A stretch of DNA of 37,869 bases, from positions 1-37,869 of the forward strand of contig CALMLL010000060.1 in assembly GCA_937868075.1 (NCBI GenBank), written 5' to 3'. The stretch is from an uncultured Marmoricola sp. GTDB taxonomy: Bacteria; Actinomycetota; Actinomycetes; Propionibacteriales; Nocardioidaceae. The notes beneath the pieces were generated by a model that had not been told where the DNA came from, ran no database searches, and saw only the letters and a program-made list of their open reading frames with translations. Positions 33,207-37,869 of this stretch are shown here, in pieces (the stretch's first letter is position 1; each line of letters opens with the position of its first letter). A program made the position numbers and the translations under genes.

Positions 33207-35230
33207 TGAGACCACCCCTGTCCCGCCTGTGCGCCGCCCTGGCCGCAGCCCTGACGGGGACCCTCCTCACCTGGCAGCCCACGACGGCCCAGGCGGCGAC
33301 CTCCGAGCCGGCCTTCGCGATCACTGTGAACACCCTCACTCCTGCGGTCCTGCCCCGCCGCGGGTCCGTGGTGATCAGAGGGCAGATCACCAACACCACC
33401 TCCGACACCTGGCGCGACCTCAACGTCCACCTGGCCACCTCCCCGACACGCGTCGACTCGGCGGCTGCGATCACCGCGGGGCTCGACGCGACCGACGCCG
33501 ACGTCGGCCTGAGCCGACTCCAGGACCCCCGCGCCTTCGTCGGTCTGGGCGACCTCGCAGCCAAAGCCAGCGCGACGTTTCGACTCTCGGTGCCTCGAGC
33601 GGTGCTCGGCATCCCGAAGGCACCGGGGACCTACTGGATCGGCGTGCACGTTCTCGGTACCAGCCCCGACGGCCGCGACGGCGTCGCCGACGGCCGGATC
33701 CGGATGCTGATCACCCAACCCGGACGGACGGTTACCCCGTCCCGGATCGCATTGGTGGCCCCCGTACGCGCCTCGGTGCGCACCTTCGCCGACGGCGCAC
33801 CGCGACGCCCGGGTTGGTGGGGGCGCAACCTCGCCGAGTCGGGGCGGCTGGGCCAAGTGGCCGCTTTCGTGGCCAGTGGGCGAGCCGACGAACTCACGAC
33901 CGTGGTCGACCCGGCCGTCCTCGACCTCGCCGCCCAACTAGCGGCCGAAGCGACGCCCCCCGACGACACCGCCGACAACGCTCCTTCGGACTCGCCGTCG
34001 GGAGGGACCGATGCGGCCACCCTCAGCCCCGACCAGGCGGCGCTGGCTCAAACCGCCGGGGTGTGGCTCAACACCCTCAACCGCGGCCTCCAACTTCATC
34101 GCGTCCTCGGTCTCCCGTACGCCGACCCCGACGTCGCCGCGCTCAGCCACCTCGACCCGCGCCTCCTGGCCAACGCACAAACCCTCACCGAGGACGCGAT
34201 GACCCGGATGGCGCTGCCGTTCACCCCAGCGGCGCTTCCCCCAGACGGTGGCGTTCCCGACGCCGCGCTGACCGGATTGACTCCTCGAACCTCGCTCCTG
34301 CTCCGCGCTCCTGACCAGCGACCGGCCACCTACGTCACCGCCACCGGCCAGGCCCTGACGTTCACCACCCAAGCGCCCGACCTCCCGTTGTTGCCGCTGC
34401 GTCAGTGGCTGCTGGCTCAGGCGTCCATGCGTGCGGGACAACCCGGCACCCTCGTGGTCACCCTCCCTCCGCGCTGGCAGCCAGGGCCGGCCGCCCCCGA
34501 TCGCTTCTTCGAGGGCCTTCGCGGGCAGTCGTTGCTGAGCCTCACCGCACTTCCGGGGCCGAGCCAGACCTGGACAGCGCCGTTGCCGTACTCGGCCAGT
34601 CAGGCCTCGCGGGAACTCAGTGCTGCCTCGGTCACCTCCAGCCGGGCGGTGGTGAAGGCCGGTCACCGCTACGCCACCACGATGGCCGACGCCCAGGCCG
34701 AGAACCATCTGGGTCTGGCGTTGCAGACGGTGAGCTATTGGGCTCGCACCGATGAGAGCCTGGCCCAGGGACAGGCCGCCGCCGTACGCCGCAGCATCCT
34801 GGACCAACTGGCCGGGATCCGAGTGGTGGGGCGACCATTCGCCAACATGGCCGGAACCTCGGGCACCCTGCTGGTCACCCTCATCAACGACCTCGACGTG
34901 CCCGTCACGGTGGGCCTCAAGGCGGTGCGGCTCAGCCCAGGCCTCAAGATCAGCCAGACCGATCCCGTGGAACTCCAGGCGCACCAGCGCACGACGGTGC
35001 GGCTCTCGGCCTCCACGGAGGCCCTGGGCGTGCATCAGGTGGTGCTCAGCCCGGTCAACAAGGAGGGCGCGCGAGTTGGAACCGCCCTGGAATACACCAT
35101 CCGCAGCAGCAACGTGAGCCGCTGGATCTGGGCGGTCATGGCCGGCGGGGCCGCGCTTCTCGTCGGGATGATCGTGCGACGCCTCATCAAGACCGGGCTG
35201 AAGAAACGCCCGGGATCGGACCCGTGGTGA
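33206..35230 (+). CDS. Exported DUF6049 / Rv3909-like membrane-anchored protein
   Basis: The 674-residue protein has a signal peptide (residues 1-31, ending TTAQA), a large extracytoplasmic body and one C-terminal span (WIWAVMAGGAALLVGMIVRRL) with a short basic tail. The body starts with an NEW3-like beta sandwich (AITVNTLTPAVLPRRGSVVIRGQI) and ends with another beta-sandwich segment (VPVTVGLKAVRLSPGLK) before the span. The position between the CCA enzyme and murJ, and the topology, match M. tuberculosis Rv3909, whose function is not known. The GTG at 33206 is supported by a leaderless-type -10. Its stop overlaps the murJ start as GTGA, suggesting coupled translation and a link to lipid II export. 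Confidence 0.88.
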   Translation: MRPPLSRLCAALAAALTGTLLTWQPTTAQAATSEPAFAITVNTLTPAVLPRRGSVVIRGQITNTTSDTWRDLNVHLATSPTRVDSAAAITAGLDATDADVGLSRLQDPRAFVGLGDLAAKASATFRLSVPRAVLGIPKAPGTYWIGVHVLGTSPDGRDGVADGRIRMLITQPGRTVTPSRIALVAPVRASVRTFADGAPRRPGWWGRNLAESGRLGQVAAFVASGRADELTTVVDPAVLDLAAQLAAEATPPDDTADNAPSDSPSGGTDAATLSPDQAALAQTAGVWLNTLNRGLQLHRVLGLPYADPDVAALSHLDPRLLANAQTLTEDAMTRMALPFTPAALPPDGGVPDAALTGLTPRTSLLLRAPDQRPATYVTATGQALTFTTQAPDLPLLPLRQWLLAQASMRAGQPGTLVVTLPPRWQPGPAAPDRFFEGLRGQSLLSLTALPGPSQTWTAPLPYSASQASRELSAASVTSSRAVVKAGHRYATTMADAQAENHLGLALQTVSYWARTDESLAQGQAAAVRRSILDQLAGIRVVGRPFANMAGTSGTLLVTLINDLDVPVTVGLKAVRLSPGLKISQTDPVELQAHQRTTVRLSASTEALGVHQVVLSPVNKEGARVGTALEYTIRSSNVSRWIWAVMAGGAALLVGMIVRRLIKTGLKKRPGSDPW

Positions 35231-36954
35231 GCCAGGCGGGGGGCGGCGAGCGCGGCGGGATCCTGGGCGCCAGCGCCGTGATGGCCGCCGGCACTGCTGT
35301 GTCTCGGATGAGCGGGTTGATCCGCAGCGTGTTGTTGGCTGCGGCGCTGGGCACCCAGTTGCACGCCGATCTGTTCAACATCGCCAACACCATCCCCAAC
35401 ATGCTCTACATCTTGTTGGCCGGTGGGGTGTTCAACGCCGTGCTCGTTCCCCAGTTGGTGCGGGCGATGCGCAACGACAGCGACGGCGGGGCGGCGTACA
35501 CGAGTCGATTGATCACCCTGGCCGGACTCTTCCTGGCCGGGATCAGCGCCGTGCTCGTGATCGGCGCCCCGTGGCTGATGCGGCTGTTCCTCGACGGGTC
35601 GCTGTTCACCTCTCCCGACCTGGCGCTGCAGCGAGATTCGGCGATCGCCTTCGCCCGCTACTGCCTGCCACAGGTGTTCTTCTACGGGATGTTCGTGCTG
35701 GTCGGGCAGGTGCTCAACGCACGCGGCGTCTTCGGGCCGATGATGTGGGCCCCGATCGCCAACAACGTGATCGCTATCGCCGCGCTGGGGCTCTACCTGG
35801 TCACCTTCGGCGGGGCGTACGACGTCTGCGCCGACCCCACTGCCAGCGTTGTCGCCACCCAGAGCGTCCTGGGGCCCTACTCCAGCGGACAAGAAGCCCT
35901 GCTGGGGATCGGTTCCACCCTCGGCATCGCTGTGCAGTTCCTGATCCTGATCCCCTACCTGCGCAGGGCCGGGTTCCGCTTCGAGCCGCGGTTCGACTTC
36001 CGCGACTCCGGGCTGGGACACACGCTGCGGCTGGGCATGTGGACGGTCCTGTTCGTGATCGTCAACCAGATCGCCTACACCGTCGTGGTGCGGCTGGCCT
36101 CGGCCGGCACCGCGCAGGCTGTTGGGCAGTGTCAGAGCAGCGGTCCGGCCACCGGCTACACGGTCTACTCCACGGCTTTCCTCGTGGCGATGGTGCCGCA
36201 CTCGATCGCGACCGTCTCACTGGCCACGGCGATGCTGCCGCGGCTCTCGGCGTACGCCGCGCAAGGGGACCTGCGAGGGGTGGCCGGCGCGGTGGCCTCG
36301 ACGCTGCGCACGACCTACGCCCTCATCGTGCCCTTCGCCGCACTCCTGCCGGTGATCGCCCTCGACGTGGTGCGGTTGGGATTCGGCTACGGAGCATCGA
36401 GCCGAAGCTTTGGACTGTTCGCGCCGTCGCTGGCGCTGTTCGGGCTCGGCATCGTCTTCTTCACCGGCCACTACCTGATCCTGCGCGGCTTCTATGCCTT
36501 GGAGCGGACCAGGCTGGTCTTCTTCATCCAGTGCGCGATCGCGGCCACCAACATCGTCTTGGCCTGGCTGCTCACCCGAGCCATCGACCCGGTGCAGACC
36601 GCTCCGCGGCTGGTCGTGGCCTACACCGGTGCCTACGCCGTAGGCAGCCTGATCTCCTTCGCGTTGCTCTCCAAGACACTCGGCGGCCTCGAAGCGGGGG
36701 CACTGGTTCGCTATGCGGGACGGTTGGTCCCGGCTGCGTTGGTTGCTGCGGGTGCGGCCTGGCTGGTGGTTCTTGGCGTCCATCGGTGGTCCCCCTGGGG
36801 AGGCTGGTTCACCTCGCTGGTGGCGGTGGCACTGGCCTGCGCGGTGGAGTTGGGGGCGTTCATCGCGCTGGCCCGCGCGCTGCACCTGTCCGAGGTGCTC
36901 GACGTCATCGCCGTCGTTACCGGCCGCCTTCGGCGCGGCGCCAGCGGTCGCTGA
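35227..36954 (+). CDS. murJ: Lipid II flippase MurJ (MviN family)
   Basis: MurJ moves lipid II across the membrane for peptidoglycan synthesis. The 575-residue, strongly hydrophobic protein has about 14 spans and the family opening SAVMAAGTAVSRMSGLIRSVLLAAALG, followed by ADLFNIANTIPNMLYILLAGGVFNAVLVPQLV. The PHSIATVSLATAMLPRLS block in the middle and the FxLxRxxYALE-like RGFYALERTRLVF are characteristic. The C-terminus stops soon after the last span, so there is none of the cytoplasmic pseudokinase or extracellular domain fused to mycobacterial MviN. The start is the GTG at 35227, which overlaps the upstream stop as GTGA. Confidence 0.96.
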   Translation: MSQAGGGERGGILGASAVMAAGTAVSRMSGLIRSVLLAAALGTQLHADLFNIANTIPNMLYILLAGGVFNAVLVPQLVRAMRNDSDGGAAYTSRLITLAGLFLAGISAVLVIGAPWLMRLFLDGSLFTSPDLALQRDSAIAFARYCLPQVFFYGMFVLVGQVLNARGVFGPMMWAPIANNVIAIAALGLYLVTFGGAYDVCADPTASVVATQSVLGPYSSGQEALLGIGSTLGIAVQFLILIPYLRRAGFRFEPRFDFRDSGLGHTLRLGMWTVLFVIVNQIAYTVVVRLASAGTAQAVGQCQSSGPATGYTVYSTAFLVAMVPHSIATVSLATAMLPRLSAYAAQGDLRGVAGAVASTLRTTYALIVPFAALLPVIALDVVRLGFGYGASSRSFGLFAPSLALFGLGIVFFTGHYLILRGFYALERTRLVFFIQCAIAATNIVLAWLLTRAIDPVQTAPRLVVAYTGAYAVGSLISFALLSKTLGGLEAGALVRYAGRLVPAALVAAGAAWLVVLGVHRWSPWGGWFTSLVAVALACAVELGAFIALARALHLSEVLDVIAVVTGRLRRGASGR

Positions 36955-37026
36955 AAGACGCGATCGGCCAGGTCCGACGGGTCTACCTCCAAGTCCACCT
37001 ACGATGACATCGATGGAGGCGTGTCA

Positions 37027-37869
<843 letters not shown>

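Overview
The window is high-GC, actinobacterial chromosomal DNA. An order of Propionibacteriales type (Nocardioides-like) is my best guess, from protein similarity and gene order rather than from any marker gene. Support comes from a mycobacterial-type inositol-3-phosphate synthase, an F420/PPOX-type oxidoreductase, a class E sortase, frequent GTG starts and apparent leaderless promoters. The right end stops in a 45-base C run, which looks like an assembly artefact at a contig end.

Layout. 1-1745: a probable TetR remnant, a GNAT acetyltransferase and a RibD/DHFR-like reductase, all on the minus strand. 1904-3292: dnaB (minus), preceded at 3518-3776 by a striking cluster of DnaA-box-like sites in a gene-free 580-base region. 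3874-8350: accessory transport and catabolism genes (MATE exporter, small CxxC membrane protein, DHA2-type MFS exporter with a possible operator, meta-cleavage-type hydrolase). 8412-10031: the ribosomal/replication operon rpsF-ssb-rpsR-rplI (minus), with a candidate S6:S18 autoregulatory leader that could hide the rpsF Shine-Dalgarno. 10219-20493: a cell-surface module made of a class E sortase, a small lipoprotein, a 1905-residue LPNTG surface protein, a second short class F-like sortase and a divergent LAL/LuxR-type ATPase regulator. A truncated ISL3 transposase (20534-21163) borders it. 21212-26866: a cell-envelope block with FemAB-type transferase, alanine-racemase-like PLP protein, GT87 mannosyltransferase-like protein and bifunctional PBP1. 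27106-31714: ino1, F420-type oxidoreductase, histidine phosphatase, an unknown Rossmann-like protein and an ACC-deaminase-like PLP enzyme. 31722-37869: CCA-adding enzyme, a DUF6049/Rv3909-like exported protein, murJ and a separate pseudokinase gene cut off by the contig end.

The order ino1 / ponA / GT87 / rpsF-ssb-rpsR-rplI / dnaB matches, from memory, the Mycobacterium tuberculosis Rv0046c-Rv0058 region. pcnA / Rv3909 / mviN matches Rv3907c-Rv3910 on the other side of its origin. The window is therefore probably origin-proximal, and the sortase/adhesin module and the efflux genes look like insertions into a conserved backbone. The most unusual points are the DnaA-box cluster upstream of dnaB, the two-sortase single-adhesin module, the racemase-like protein lacking the usual tyrosine motif next to FemAB, the split MurJ/pseudokinase pair, and several genes with a TANNNT box placed exactly 6 nt before the start codon.
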